Shown: positions 1-12,565, counted from the stretch's first letter. The stretch: DNA of 64,000 nt from Metellina segmentata (GCA_947359465.1 OX375874.1:87535672-87599671), one strand, 5' to 3'. Numbers and translations: made by a program. Notes: generated by a model not told the origin, from the sequence alone.

Positions 1-214
1 TCACCCCTCCTCACACCTATAGTCCATGCTTCAGTACCAAGTGGTCATGAAATAAAAATATCTGTATCCCAAGTACCTCACTGTTTAACTAACACACAAA
101 TATATAAATATCTCTTCTTTTCCATTATACGATTTTTGTATCCTTTGTTATTGTGAGCAAACGAAAATATTTATACCCGTTTAAAACTATGAGAGGGAAT
201 TTCCTTGCAAACAA

Positions 215-700
215 GCAAACCAGGCAGAATTCGAAGATTTTACTTCAGCAATCTAAATGTTCTCACATGATACCTATCTGTTTTACCACTGTAGCCTATC
301 GCCATTTACACGATGTTTGGTATTTAATCTAATTAACGTGGCCCAATCAACAATCAAATATAAAATAGAAATTCATTCTTTGGAATATTTTTCATAGCTA
401 GATGCCGACATCGCATTCGAAAAACAAGCAAACCAGGCAGAATTAGAAGATTTTACTTCCTCAACCCAAATATAAAACCAATCGGTTTTACCAATGTAGC
501 CTATCGCCATTTACATGTTTGGTATTTAATCTAATTAACGTTGCCAACCAACAATTAAATATAAAATAGAAATTCATTCTTTGGAATACTTTTCATAGCT
601 AGATGCCGGTATCGCCTTCGAAAAACAAGCAAAGTGACGTCAAGTTCAGAATACGTACAGGAAACATGTTCCGCTATAGAAATAGACTGCACATTATACA
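215..700 (-). repeat. Interspersed repeat R1, minus strand, central unit duplicated
   Basis: The block from about 222 recurs about 201 bp downstream (aagcaaaccaggcagaatt at ~224 and ~425; tagcctatcgccattta and tggtatttaatctaattaacg in both). On the minus strand it matches other R1 copies: gaagtaaaatcttcg before ctggtttgcttgtt, and tattctgaacttgacgtcactttgcttg farther upstream in the element. It has no coding capacity. It is a MITE-like or Helitron-like non-autonomous repeat of uncertain class. Confidence 0.7.
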
Positions 701-1573
701 AAAACTTCCCACATTTCCCGCAACGTAATGTATGACTTGCCTTGGGCAAGCCACACTTTAGTCCAACATCAGTCCTACTACATTAAATTGATTTAAAAAC
801 GCATGCGTGTCAACATGTTTTCTGCACTGAAACCGAGTTTGCATAGGCATATCATATTGTCTTCTCCCATACTGCTCCTGTGCATGACTGTTCTTAGATC
901 TTCGACCCTGTATTAGATGCTGGTGATCACCCATGTAGAGGATCTGTATTGTATGTTGAAAGATTTTTGTTAATGACTGCTATTAAATACCTGAAAGCAG
1001 TATTGAAAGGACATTAATTACCTTAAGTAAAATAATATTTATATTATATAAATTTCCGGTATTAAAACAAATGATACAAAATAGCGCCATTGTTGAGAAT
1101 AATTTAGATGCCCAATTTGGGGGGTGTTCCCATGGGTGTTGACTCAATGGAACTCCCAAGGCAAATAATTCTTACTTGCAGCTCTTGAAGAATAAAATCG
1201 ATTTGGACATCAGATGTTATGCTAAATCTAAATAGAGGTCACGATACTCAAAGACTGATGGAAATCAACTCTAGAATATGTTAAAAAAAACCTGTACAGT
1301 AGGACTATCAAAAAAAGCACTGAAGATTATATTAGGCTGATTAACTTTCAATCCTCCAAATCTGAGAGTTTCCGCCGGTGTGTTGCAATAACACTGGCGT
1401 AACTTACGGACAGGCTTAAGGATAGGAAAGCGGCTTAAATTGTGTAAGTTTAATAACATTTGAAAGATTTAGTTTTGACTTTTGACAAGTGTTTTCAAAC
1501 CTTTTTTGGACAAATTATTTCAAGTTGTACCCGTATGAATAATTTTGAGTTTTATTGTTTTTTTATTAAAGTA

Positions 1574-1628
<55 letters not shown>

Positions 1629-2880
1629 TGTGTCACTGCAGAATTTTAGAAATTCGTTTATGTGTGCTTTGAGATGAAAAATGTTGAAAATCGCTTCTCT
1701 AAATAATAGTTATAATCATACTTGAAATTCATTATTTTCTCAATGGTGAATTAGAACCTATTACAATGGAACATCTATATTTTAGTAAATCTATTTAAAG
1801 CAGCACATATTTAAGTAGAAAAAAAAAGGCTACCTTCTTTTATAAAAAGAGTTTATTTCATACATTATGAGTGTAGGTGATGTAAGAATTTTTTCAGTAG
1901 AGGTAGAGTCAACTCGGATCTTTTACTGGTTAGAGAATTTGACAAGCGTGAAAAGTATCGTAACATAAATTTTATGAATTGAAATACATATTCTCTAGGC
2001 TATTGTCTCAGACATTTCAATACACCTACCAAGCTTCAATAAACAAGCGATTTTTTTTCACCAATAAAACTAAGTGCCATTGTTTTGAGAACTCAGTATG
2101 CGTCTCTTCGGGTTTCTTATACGTGTATCTGGATTCTTAAAACAAAATTTGACGTATATTAATTTAATTCAAAGGAGTGTATTTGTTAAATAAGCGTTTC
2201 AGTTGGAAAAGTTTGTACTCGCGAAGTTTTTTTTCCTATCATCCATTTTCCACTTGTAACAGAGTTTATTAAATGAAAAAAAAATGGAGAGAATTTAAAA
2301 GGCAAAGAAAAGAATTTAAGATATTCTGACCTCCTCAACTCCAACTACGTCACCTCAAATCATTAAGATTTCGAATGCTTTAAAAATAAAACTTCTTGCA
2401 AACGATATCCATAACAGGCCATCATTCGGTAAATTTTCAAAACACGATGTTTTTTTTCCTCTTTACACTATGAACTATGGAATGTATCAAATCATTTGTG
2501 AAGAAAATTAAGTTTCGGGTTTCATACTTTATCACGAGATGTTCTGTGTGTGAGATAAATATACCTTTCTCCGACCAATGATGACAAAGTCGTGGTAAAA
2601 AGATTTTACCGGATTCAGCCATTTACGCCCATGAAATTAAATTCAGGAATAGGACTCTATTCTTCTGACCATTTCCCTCTACCTCTATCATTCCTAGGTG
2701 CTTCTTATCCCACTCCTATAATAGCTGTATTTAGCGGTTTTATAAAAGCGCAGCCGTACCTCTTCTATTTTGGAAAAAAAGTTTAAAAAGGAATGCGCCT
2801 AATTAAAAAACCATTCCATTCCCCTCACGCATCTATTCGGTAACATACCTCAAAGAGATCCTTCGACGAAACCGTATGCT
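701..2880. other. AT-rich DNA without a recognisable gene
   Basis: Only short frames and simple sequence are present, including the (TA)n run at about 1576-1625. No splice-bounded exon, terminal repeat or RNA gene was recognised. Confidence 0.5.
1576..1625. repeat. (TA)n microsatellite
   Basis: About 25 uninterrupted TA units. The peptide frames across it are an artefact of the repeat. Confidence 0.95.
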
Positions 2881-3480
2881 CGTTTATTTATTTTTCGCAT
2901 TACGGATGGATCCTTCTGTAACGCTGGAGCGGAATGCTTGCTAATGTAGTGACGTGAAACCTAGAGCGGCGAGGGTGGTTCAAATCACGTGAACCCAGGT
3001 GTACCTGCGCACGGGGCGTGTTCGTCCACGAATTCCTTTCTCCGCCTGGAACGTTTGCAAGGAAGGAAAGAGTTGATGATTTTTTTAGCCCCCTCCCCCC
3101 GGTCCTTTTTTTTGCATTAATAACTCTCTTAAAAAGATCCGGTCCGTTCCCAGATGATTCGGGTTCACCCACACTCCTCCCCGCCCCCTACCTACGCTTC
3201 TTTAGGCCTATTATCACGATCTCTGTTTTTGAACCAGTCCTCCCGCGCGCCGATTTTCAACTGCTTCCCCCCTTTGCCTCTGCCCGCTGATGACCGGTAA
3301 AGGTTGCAGCTGATAATGGATGAGGGGAACGTTTTTTTTTCTTCTCTCGTTTGGCAATAATGAGTTTGATACGGAAGAGCGACGGTTGTGCGCTTCGCTT
3401 TACTGCTGGATAGGATGAGCTACTCGAAATGCAGAGGGCGATTTATTTTGTGACGTCGAGTATCTAATAGGCGGACGTAC
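2880..3480. promoter_or_regulatory. GC-richer island, possible regulatory DNA
   Basis: This ~600-bp stretch is clearly less AT-rich than its surroundings, with pyrimidine tracts (cccccctccccccc style runs), CACGTG at about 2986, TGACGTCG near 3451 and GTTGCAGCTGAT at 3303-3314. The last 12-mer recurs inverted in the second island at 8024-8035. Overlapping frames of ~90 residues on both strands have low-complexity composition and no domain, so I do not call a gene. Function is a guess from composition. Confidence 0.25.
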
Positions 3481-3544
3481 TTCTGGCAGTCTATTTTTTC
3501 TCGAAAGCTGTGCACAGAGATCAAAGATCATGCCTGTATGAGAA

Positions 3545-4090
3545 GCCTTTACGGCCAAACTACATGCAGGTGGTGGTAGTGTTTCCTGTACTTATTCCAA
3601 ACGTCACTTGTCTTGTTATTCGAGTACAATTCCAGCGAACGAATTCCGAATTGATGTATGATAGTTGCCTGGTAAACCCCAATTAGATGAAAAGACAAAA
3701 TGGCGACAATCTACATTGCAAGATACCTTGATGTGTATCATTTGACAGCACTTGGGCAGCGGAACTAAAATCTTCGTATTTTGTCTGGTTTGATGAAAAG
3801 CCAAACACCAAAATTAGATGACATTTCCAAACGCCGCTCAAATGGTGACAAACTATATATCAAGATACCTTGATATGTATCTTTCAACAGCACTTGGGTA
3901 GCGAAAGTAAAATCTTCGCAATTTGTTTTGGTTTGATAAAAAGCCAAACGCCAAAATTAGATGAAAAGCCAAACGCCGTCAAAAAGGAGACAAACTACAT
4001 TTTAAGATACCCTGATATATATCTTTCGACAGCACTTGGGAAGCCGAAGTAAACTCATTGCATTTTGTCTGATTTGATTGCATGGATAAT
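3545..4090 (+). repeat. Interspersed repeat R1 with three central units
   Basis: Begins near the R1 start (aggtggtggtagtgtttcc). A central unit then repeats three times with a spacing of 142 bp, marked by agatac(c)ttgatatgtatc at about 3721, 3863 and 4005. Each unit is preceded by 'caaactacatttta' variants and followed by 'gcacttggg.agc.gaagtaaa'. The unit copies differ by point changes, so the amplification is not recent. Confidence 0.75.
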
Positions 4091-5924
4091 CCTTTTCACT
4101 TATCCACATTCCAAATTATCCACATTATCACACATTCCAAAACCAAATGAATAAATCGTAACAAAAATAGAAAATTTCACAAGAGTTTTTGAAAACGAAC
4201 TCATTGAGAGTTTTGGTTGAAATCATTATATTTAGTCAGAAATGGAAAGCAGAAAAAAATATTTTGCACGACAAATGAAGCTAAAAAAATTTTAGTACGT
4301 GTCATACTTTCTTTGATAGTTACGCAGACCTTAAAATTTTTTTTTGCTACGAGTTGTAGGCTGCGCAGGTTTAATTCCTTCCTGTATTTCCTTCTTCTGG
4401 GCTAGCGAAACTTCCCTTGTTGTGTATATCAATTTACTTGACATTGTTTGGCATAGTTTGGGTAAAAATGGACTGCGCCTTAATAAAAATTCTTACTCAT
4501 TTAGATGTATTTAGTATGTCATTTAGATTATTCAGCCGAATTTAATACTCAGGTCATTGAAGTGCAAATTCTTCTACTTCTACGCAGAGTATGTGTAAAA
4601 GAATAGCAATCATAGCAAAAAACCTACGGTGAGTGATTTAATAACTTAACTTTACGTAGTTGTTTTTGAACACCTTATACATGTCTCGTGTGACACTTTA
4701 TCGTAAAATTGATCCGAAGAACGTCTAAAATGAAATTTAAGGTCATTTTTGACCATTCATGAGGTCAAGCAAATCCAGGACAAGTTCCACGATTCTAACA
4801 GTATGTCTGCTCACCTGCGTTCCACAGAGGAAAAAGGTTAAGGAATAAAACAAGAAGCTTCTAAGATGTGGAAGGAGATTCTCAAAATAAATTCCACAGA
4901 TAAAAGCATAAGAGATAGAATTGAAAAAAAAAAAAAAAGGTCTTCTGTTTTCCGTGACATGCCGTTGTTTCCGAGTCCCCTGTGTTTTGCGAACGATATG
5001 GTTCATGCCGCTGTGCGAATAATACGTCATCTTAAAAGTTGTTCCCTCGTTCTATTTAGAAGAGAAAGAACAAATGCCGCCCTATTCCATTGTTCTTGTC
5101 CAATTAATCCTTTCTTCCGCAAATAAAAGGCCTCTTTGTTTCTTTTTATCTCCTCTGTTCACTCTTCCACCCACCAACTGGTTCCCATCTCGCGCTGTGT
5201 CACAGAATTACGAATTGCACTTGTATAGAATTCGTGTCAGAAAGCTAACTTCCTTTATCACATTTCGCTTCTGAGTTCATTTGTACCTTAACGTGAGTAA
5301 CCTTTCCCAAACGATAATTTAAGGGCTAATTTCACTGGGCGCTGAAAATAGTTTCCAACAATTCACGCAACGTATGTATCTGTACGCAAATAAGTACGAA
5401 AGTGGGGGAATCAGAATATTCGACAAGACTCGGCATTTTAGAATTCGATGTTATTTTGTGTGTTGATGGTTTAGATATATTTATTTATGGTTTGTGAATG
5501 TTTTGCCACTCTACGGCCTTTTTTTCTCTCTTAGCTACCCGAGGGCAATTTAGATAATACTTTTTTTTTTCCTACTATGGCTTTTTTTTACCTTGCGATT
5601 TTCCAAATATCGTTTTGTTATTAGAAAAATCATATTTGTGAAGTAAATTTTATTTTAGTGCCAAAAGAATTTGGAAAGCTTTTAATCGAGTTTAAGGGGC
5701 TATGTATAATCCATACAAATAATACAACTCTGCACCACTGAGCCCTTGAATTTTGTTTCAGAAAAAGGCATTGATTGTATTCTAACCATCAATTCTTGAA
5801 GAGTAAAATCACAACTGTTTCAGTGACTTAAAAATAAAAGATTGCTTTGTTTTAGTCTTTCGAGATTTTCGTCAAAAGCTCCATGGCCGGTGATTTTGTG
5901 ACTGCGATTTTCGGTTCAGACACA
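4091..5924. other. No recognisable gene
   Basis: AT-rich with a slightly GC-richer, pyrimidine-rich patch around 4960-5200. Short overlapping frames on both strands show no domain. No repeats with defined ends were seen. Confidence 0.45.
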
Positions 5925-6240
5925 CAATCCAACTGTTACTTTAACTTCCGGTGCCCAAATGTACCGGTATGATACATTTGGGTTTATTACCTTATGATAC
6001 ATATCGCGGTTACCATATAAAATGTGATTTATTGCAGCTTTGACAAAATTTGGCTTTTAATTTAATTGGTGTCCAATCAGCTATCATCAATGAATTCGGA
6101 ATTCAATCTTTGTGGATTTTTGACTAAATGCCCAAATTGTATTCGAAAAACAACCCAAATGACGTCACGTTCGGAATACCTACAAGAAACAAGTTCTATC
6201 TCAGCAACGCTACATGTACCTACATCCAACGTGACAAAAA
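5925..6240 (-). repeat. Interspersed repeat R1, minus strand
   Basis: Contains the reversed R1 signatures: gatacatatcgcggttaccat, attggtgtccaatcag, aattcggaattcaatctttg, tattcgaaaaacaacccaaatgacgtcacg and cctacatccaacgtgac. It carries a single central unit. Confidence 0.65.
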
Positions 6241-8030
6241 AAAAAAACTCTCATAACTTGCGTGTTCATGTTTTATTCCATGTATACCCGGCATGTACTT
6301 CTTGACTTCCATTGCAGTTTTTAGTAAACCTGACAGATTATAAGAAGTGACATAAAAAATATGTTAACATAATTGGCCCCAACTGCCCATGCGGATTCAG
6401 GAAGTAATATGCGATTTACACATCTCATTTCCATCCTGATGTTAGAACAGTGCAGATTCTTAACGGTTAAACCATTAGATCTCCAACTTGCTTTTCCCCA
6501 TCTTCTCGGAAACCATGCATTAATAGAAAGAACGTGGGCAGCTGTATCAAACGAAATCAACTCTTCGGCTCTGATGCAACTCGATTTTCCACTTCCATTC
6601 CATCTTGCTCACGACGGTGGGGAATAGCTGTTTCTTACCCCACCCAAACTGTGGAAAGGCAGCATCACGATTGTCATCCGAAAACGATGCAATAAGAACG
6701 CTTGATGAGCTCTTGATAAAGATGGTGTGGGCTATCATCCACTTCCGCATGTAAGAGAGCAGAGTTGGAATATGGATAACTAGATAACATCTCACATAGC
6801 CTCTTTTCGTATTTTTTTTTTAGATAATCAGCTTTATTACCTGCTTTCGTACTTATAACATATCATCTCTCCCCTTTCTTCAAATCGTGGTATTTTTAGT
6901 GTTGAGCCGTTGCCCATTTTTTTAATAAGAGCTAAGGTTGAGATGTCGTGACTTCGTCTGTTTCGTCCATTCGTTAAAATTAAGATAAGTATGGGTCACG
7001 GAGGTCGCACTAAAACGGTAATGCGTTTGAGACCGCAAACCACGAGAGTGACCACTTGTATAGCCGGTGGCTAGGAAAAGACTGGAAAAGAAAGCATCTG
7101 ATGCATTTCCGTTATCGTTTTGATACTCGTTTCAGCATCAGATGCTGAACAACAAAATGTTTCTCACTTTATGTTGCTGAATCAGTGATCGATTTCTTCA
7201 CTTTTGAGAGCATTGAGCATCTTTTGAAAAAAAATCAATTTTTGAATTTCTGAATCTCGATTGAAGACCTGTTCGTAAAATAAAAGATTAAACTAAAAAA
7301 CTGGTAACTTAGTAACATGTCGTAACATTGATTAAATCCTAATGAATGGACTTTTTAAATGCACACTTTTAGAAATCGGAATCGATGCTACATTCAACGA
7401 TGAAATTCATATTGGGGTAGTAAAAGGGTTGATTACCATAAAAAAATGCTAATGGATTTCCTAAAGGTAATTACGTATAAACTGTTCAGTTTTATGTAAA
7501 TGATATCCATGGCAATAGGGGTTCTATCCCTCTCTAGGTGTATTTCTTTTGTGAGAATGTACATTTACCTTTGTTTACCGTAGCTTGGTTAAATATGGCC
7601 CTTGCGCTATAAAATCCAAACTAACCAAACATGGCTTCGGGAATTACATTCTTAAATGCCAGTTATCTATCTTTGTTAGTTAAGTTCCGACCCGCTCTTT
7701 AATATGGCTTCATTTGCAATAATATTTAACTGTTACGCAGCAACATTGTTTTTAAGAAGAGCATACCTTTCAGTTAATCTCTAGTTTATCGTGATTGCAG
7801 TGTAGTTTTCGACAAACTGTATGAGTCAGTATGAAAAGTAATCAATTTTTGAATTCGGAATAGGTTGTTCCCCTGTAAGTTCTTATCAGTCCTCTGAATG
7901 AAAATATGAGATACATACGTTTCATTTAATTTACCATAAGTTTTGTTTTCGTATTCATCGGCTGCCGTGATTGTTTCTTTTCAATTCGTCAAACGCGTCC
8001 GGTGTATAAAATAGCCAGATTTCATCAGCT
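6241..8030. other. No recognisable gene
   Basis: Short frames on both strands around 6320-6800 overlap in composition only. No splice-framed exon, terminal repeat or RNA gene was recognised. Confidence 0.4.
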
Positions 8031-8460
8031 GCAACGAGAGAAGGGAACGTTAAGAAACGTTCGTTTGTTATACGATCCTTATTAAGATTCATCTCCCTCT
8101 CCTTTTAAGAATTTGATATTCCAATCCAGGGGCAGACGCAATCATCGGACACAGGAAGCCGAACGCGTTACACAATCTGAAAAGGATAACCCTTCCAAAG
8201 GCTACTCCTGACATAACAGGGACGCTCAATTTATGTTACTCTCCTATCACGATTCGAGAACTCGTATAATCATTTCCCTTCCCATCACCATCGATCCGTT
8301 ACGGTTGCAGCGAAGGTTGTGCAACAATGATGCCGATCTTTTGTGCCTGAACTTATTCACGAGGGCGTCTTTTTCAACGCCGAACTCCCCTTCCGAGTCA
8401 CCCCCCTCCCGATCAAACAAAAGGCTACATTCGTAAATCCGTTCATCTCACTTTCCGCCA
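8031..8460. promoter_or_regulatory. Second GC-richer island, possible regulatory DNA
   Basis: Lower AT content than neighbours, with repeated AACGTT(CG) motifs near 8047-8063 and an inverted copy (ATCAGCTGCAAC, 8024-8035) of the 12-mer found at 3303-3314. No coding frame with a recognisable domain. Assignment as regulatory is a composition-based guess. Confidence 0.2.
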
Positions 8461-10190
8461 TTGTTCCGACTGCATTCTGTTGCCAGATAGCATGATTTCA
8501 AAATCGCACCAGGTCGTTTGAGTAGCTCGAAAGCCAGCACTGGTTTTTTTCCCATTGCGACGCAAGCACGCTTGTTTATAAGTTTAAAGACTAATAGTTT
8601 GCTCATAAGGTAATTTAAGACACAATAGCACTGCTTGGAAACTGGCAACGTGGAATGGATTAACCGTTTTGGGCAGATAGGAAATATAATGGCTCACGAA
8701 ATTCGTTCTATGCTATAATAACAATGACGTTGGATTGTGTGTGGATTTCCACGTTGCACCTTTTGGGTGTGGTGAGTGGAATTGTTGTATAAGAAGGGCA
8801 CATGCATCGAGGTCGATTGTTTAATAAATATTTTCCATTTTGTGAGGGAAAATCCCTGCATGTAACTGGTTATCTGAAAGGTAATTTAATAAGGAGATGG
8901 GGTTTTCAATTTTGGGAGTTTCCCGTTCATGTTATTGACGATTTCTTAAAATGTTCTGCAACAGTTTGTAGCCAAATGTATCGATTCCAATTTCATTTTC
9001 GAGGAGAAATTTCTTTCTTCCTTTGAAACAATTTCGACACAGCGTTCATTAGAGGAATTATTTTTTAAATCGCAAAGGATAATCTTTTACCGGCTTCTTG
9101 AATTTTTCGCTTTTTAATATACATAGAATGGATTAGTATTCAAACTGATGATTATTTTCAAGGAAAATCATCATCAATTCAGGTGAATAGTCAAATTTTG
9201 AACCAACACATATTTGGGGAAACTATTTTTAAAACTGCAATGGTTGGGAGAACCACCCAGTAATGAATGACTTCATGAAAAAATCAAATATTCATTCCCC
9301 TAGAACTAATTTTCAATTTTATTTTAAAGATTTTTTGTACTTATTTTCTCATAAGACAGATAATTAAATTTATCTATAGTATAATTTTTCAATACTGATT
9401 GCTTAATAAAACTTTTTCTCCATAAAAGTGATTTGACCAGTAATTGACCATAATGCACTTGGCCTGCCACCAGTAATTACCTACCTGGATGCAGGTTCAT
9501 TTTTTTTTATTTACCTAAAAAAAATTGCCAAACGCCTAGTTACCATGAAACATTTAAATTCAATTTTAAAATAGAAGTTTTCTTAAAACCTCAGTAATTG
9601 CCCTATTAGGTCAATTACAAGACACGTGCAGTTTTCTTCTTCCAACGTTTATGATTGACTTTAATTTAGATATGATTTACTACTACGTTCATCAAAATAA
9701 GATATCTTTATTTTACATCTATGCCAAACTTAATTTCATGCAAGAAATATAAGACATCACTCCTTAGAACGAGTCCATTACAGTGTTCATGTGGTTTCGT
9801 AGATCCCAATAATTAGACAACTGACTTTTTGTATTTTTTAAATATTAGTTTACTTAGGATTGGTTACCATCCATTCTAACCCATTGACTGTTAGAATATC
9901 AATTTGGTGTATTGTTGAATAGAATTATTTGTTTGTTTTTATGAGGGAATAGAATAACTGGTAGGTGGTCAGAGACAGGCTGGCTCTTCACTATCTTCCA
10001 TCCAAATACTTTTCCTTCCTTCGTATTTTAGAATAGAACAGATAAGTACATTGCAGATTTTTGTCAAGAAAGCCACCATCAACTAAAGCAAAAAAAAAAA
10101 AAAAGGCTTGTTTCCCTTAACCCGACCGATTTTGAAATTACAATACAAATTCCTACCCTAAATTTTTTAGACTCTTTTAAAAATTGAATT
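8461..10190. other. No recognisable gene
   Basis: Very AT-rich. Recurrent short words such as 'agtaattacc' and 'cagtaattg' between 9430 and 9620 hint at an old MITE, but I cannot define ends. Confidence 0.4.
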
Positions 10191-10194
10191 TATT

Positions 10195-10372
10195 TTAATT
10201 TAAAAAACACGTTCGTTAAAACGATTAATTGATTACGATGTCACAGCGATCGTAATCGATTCATAATTACCCACTAAAATACTCAATTTGGGTAAATACC
10301 TGAGGACAATATATACCGAGGATATTGACCGGCAAAAATAAATATACCCAGGTATTTTACATCACTGATCAC
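10195..10372 (-). mobile_element. Partial hAT-like MITE end
   Basis: On the minus strand it begins CAGTGATGTAAAATACCTGG, followed by repeated gtatt/tatacc words and the palindrome-rich cgattacgatcgctgtgac. TAGTGATG or CAGTGATG starts with TAAAATACC are typical of hAT-type ends. No matching second terminus or target duplication was found, so it is fragmentary. Confidence 0.35.
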
Positions 10373-10681
10373 ACCTCTGATCAATTTTAAATCCAACATT
10401 AATACTCAGATAATATTTCGTTTTGGGTATTTGCTAAAATTAGCAAACACAAATTTTAAATCACTTTTAGTTCTTGTCAAATCTTAGAGTTGTTTTCCTA
10501 CCATAGAACACTTTCGTGGAATTTCACGATAGTATAGAATGCATTGCAATTACAACTAAAAATTTAAGCTTCTCTTGTCAGTTTTACTCCCAACGCGGTT
10601 CAAACATTTTCAATTTTATCACCAGAAAACTCATGTGCGTGTTCTTTTAAATTCCATTCTGACCTTATTGTGTTCTTTCAG

Positions 10682-10846
10682 GTCTAGGAATCGTCTTGGT
10701 ATCTATGAGTGGCGTGGCATGGCGTCTTACATCTAGAGAATCCCCATCTTGCAGAGCAATGTTCGGTTTCCGGAGGACACGGCACGAACCTCACAGAAGG
10801 TTCGTGCCACGTGTGCCACAATACGGAAGGCCCCATCCCTTCAGTG
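10682..10846 (+). CDS. Internal exon of a PPxY-tailed membrane protein: membrane segment plus basic stretch
   Basis: Exon of 165 bp between a T-rich acceptor (ttgtgttctttcag) and a consensus donor (g|gtaagt). It starts with the last two bases of a split codon and ends with the first base of another, and its 54 whole codons have no stop. The translation starts with a hydrophobic run (GIVLVSMSGVAW), which looks like the end of a transmembrane helix, then a basic juxtamembrane stretch (RRTRHEPHRRFVPRVPQYGR). Its 3' phase fits exactly the next exon at 13953. The upstream exon that would supply the rest of the membrane segment was not recognised. I cannot name the family. The layout resembles small membrane adaptors with PY motifs, but this is not an assignment. 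The evidence is splice sites, phase and composition, not a homology search. Confidence 0.72.
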
Positions 10847-10912
10847 GTAAGTCGTCCTTTTAAAATTGTTGATATTTAAATACTCGGGTTTGCTGTTTAT
10901 TTGTGTCGTACT

Positions 10913-11734
10913 CAGGGCTGTAGTGGAGGGTAAACGGCGGTATACGCCGTATACCCTCTGGTTTTTCCAGAAAATTCCTTATATCCTCTGCTTTTTATTA
11001 AAAACTACGAGCACCGCTTTGTTTTTCCGAGAAAACATTGCGCGAAACATCACGTGAAACGCAGATAGCAATTACTAATATGGGACAGCAAAAGAAAAGT
11101 TTCTATTTCAAGATATCACCTTGGTACGTAATTCCAAAATCGTACCTATTAATCAAAAGCAATTCATTCGAAGTATTGTCGATAGAATGAAATTCAGACT
11201 TTGTTCTGATGTTAAAGAAGAAAATTGTCAACTTTTGAAGGATATATCCATATTTGATCAGGAAAATATAAATATAGGGGATATTCGCCGTGTAGAAAAG
11301 GAGGTAAAAAGGATCTGTTGACGTTTTGGTATAGATGAAATGTGCACTATTCTGGGTTTGAGGAACCAATGAAATTGCCCAAGTTGTTCCAGAAAAATTA
11401 AAGTCTCTTTTAAAAACAATTGAAACATTACCATGTTACACGGCCGTTTGCGAGGGTTTAGTTCAATGAATACCTACCCAGTCCTTAGAAAAGATTTTCT
11501 ACATTTTTATATACATGTATGTACATGTGTGTACATGTTTTTTGCCCCCTCCCCGTGAAAAGTGTAAGTAGTAAGCATATATTTCGCCTCCCCATGGAAA
11601 AAATTCTGCGCGGGTAGTATCAGAGTGTACCATACAAAGAGTGTACCATCAGAGGGTATACCATGGGGCCCTGTCTATACTAGTGCAGGCGACCCCATGG
11701 TATACCCTCTGATTTATTTACGACTACAGCACTG
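10913..11734 (+). mobile_element. hAT transposon relic inside intron 1
   Basis: Terminal inverted repeats begin CAGGGCTGTAGTGG on the left and, reverse-complemented, CAGTGCTGTAGTCG on the right. They are flanked by an 8-bp duplication with one mismatch (GTCGTACT 10905-10912; GTCGTTCT 11735-11742), the hAT hallmark. Inside, a plus-strand frame (about 11121-11321) carries a weakly hAT-like stretch containing DISIFDQENI, followed by stops, so it is a short decayed derivative with no functional transposase. Both ends also carry the motif gtataccctctg. It sits 66 bp past the donor site of the 10682-10846 exon without disturbing it. Confidence 0.75.
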
Positions 11735-11773
11735 GTCGTTCTTCAACTGGCATGCAGTATTAGATTTGAGGTA

Positions 11774-12341
11774 CACTACCCTGCAATAATGGACCGGACA
11801 GCAAGATGTGATAGTATGAGGGAAATAATACATGCTTTAATAGGGGGATGGTCCCCCACCTGCTGCAATTACACTAGCAACCCTTCTGGTCATACTTTCA
11901 ACAAGGTTCTGATACACAGCTATGGGTATTTGTGTCCATTCCTGCTTCAAGAATGTCACCAGCTCAGCTATAGATTTCGGACGTGGTTTCCTGGTCCGTA
12001 AGCGTCGCTCTAAATTGTCCCACAAATGTTATATGGGGTATAGGTCGGGACTCTGAGCAGACCAGGGAATACATTTTAAATCCATATCTCGATACCACTG
12101 CTTGACAGAGACTGCAACATGACATGGAGCCTTGTCGTCCTGGAAGTAACATTCGTCCATTCCATAAAATTGCCAGAGTGTAGGAAGAAACTGACTGTCC
12201 AAAATGTTGATGTAGGCGTCGGAGTTCAATTGACCAGGAACTACATGCAAAGGTCCCAGGCCATACCACAAAAAACACTCAAACAAGTAGTCGGATTTCA
12301 TGCAAATCCGCTGGTGTCCGGTCCATTATTGTAGCGTGGTG
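11774..12341 (-). mobile_element. Internally deleted Tc1 element, intron 1
   Basis: The inverted ends share CAATAATGGACCGGACA and start CACTACCCTG (left) and CACCACGCTA (right, reverse complement). TA dinucleotides flank both sides (11772-11773; 12342-12343). At 568 bp it is far below the ~1.3-1.7 kb of intact Tc1 elements. On the minus strand only the C-terminal half of a transposase remains, joined almost directly to the right terminal repeat, so the 5' part and the DNA-binding domains are deleted. Confidence 0.88.
11840..12301 (-). pseudogene. Tc1 transposase C-terminal half, catalytic Glu codon changed to stop
   Basis: Two abutting minus-strand segments in the same frame read as one Tc1-family DDE transposase. 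The upstream part (12301 to 12032) has LWYGLGPLHVV and the second catalytic Asp in YFQDDKAPCH, and ends SPDLYPI. The downstream part continues with WDNLERRLR. The codon between PI and the downstream HLWD at 12029-12031 reads TAA, exactly where the family has the third catalytic residue Glu in PIEH, 35 residues after the second Asp (DD34E spacing). A single G-to-T change in the coding strand would explain it. The N-terminal half and first catalytic Asp are absent. It cannot encode an active enzyme. Confidence 0.85.
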
Positions 12342-12349
12342 TATGATAG

Positions 12350-12565
12350 TTTTTTGTCGAGTTAAATGTAGGTGACGGTAGTGTTTCTGTCCATGTTACG
12401 AACGTGACTCCACTTGGCTTGTTTGTCGAATACGATTTCTAAGGATTCCGGATGAATAAAATTTACATTTTCGGGAAACCTCGATGTGTATCATGATAGA
12501 GCATTTGTAACGGAAGTAAAATCTTCGTGTTAATTCTGGTTTGTTTGTTAAAAAAGCTGAGTGAG
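12350..12565 (+). repeat. Interspersed repeat R1, short copy, intron 1
   Basis: Starts with the R1 signature ataggtgacggtagtgtttct (here taggtgacggtagtgtttct), has the cttggcttgtttgtcgaatacg core and ends with gaagtaaaatcttcg and ctggtttgtttgtt. It is shorter than other copies because part of the central unit is missing. Confidence 0.7.

Noticed and set aside
2900..3290. Overlapping 90-codon frames on both strands
   Set aside because: Composition effect of the GC-richer island; sequence is low-complexity and shows no domain.
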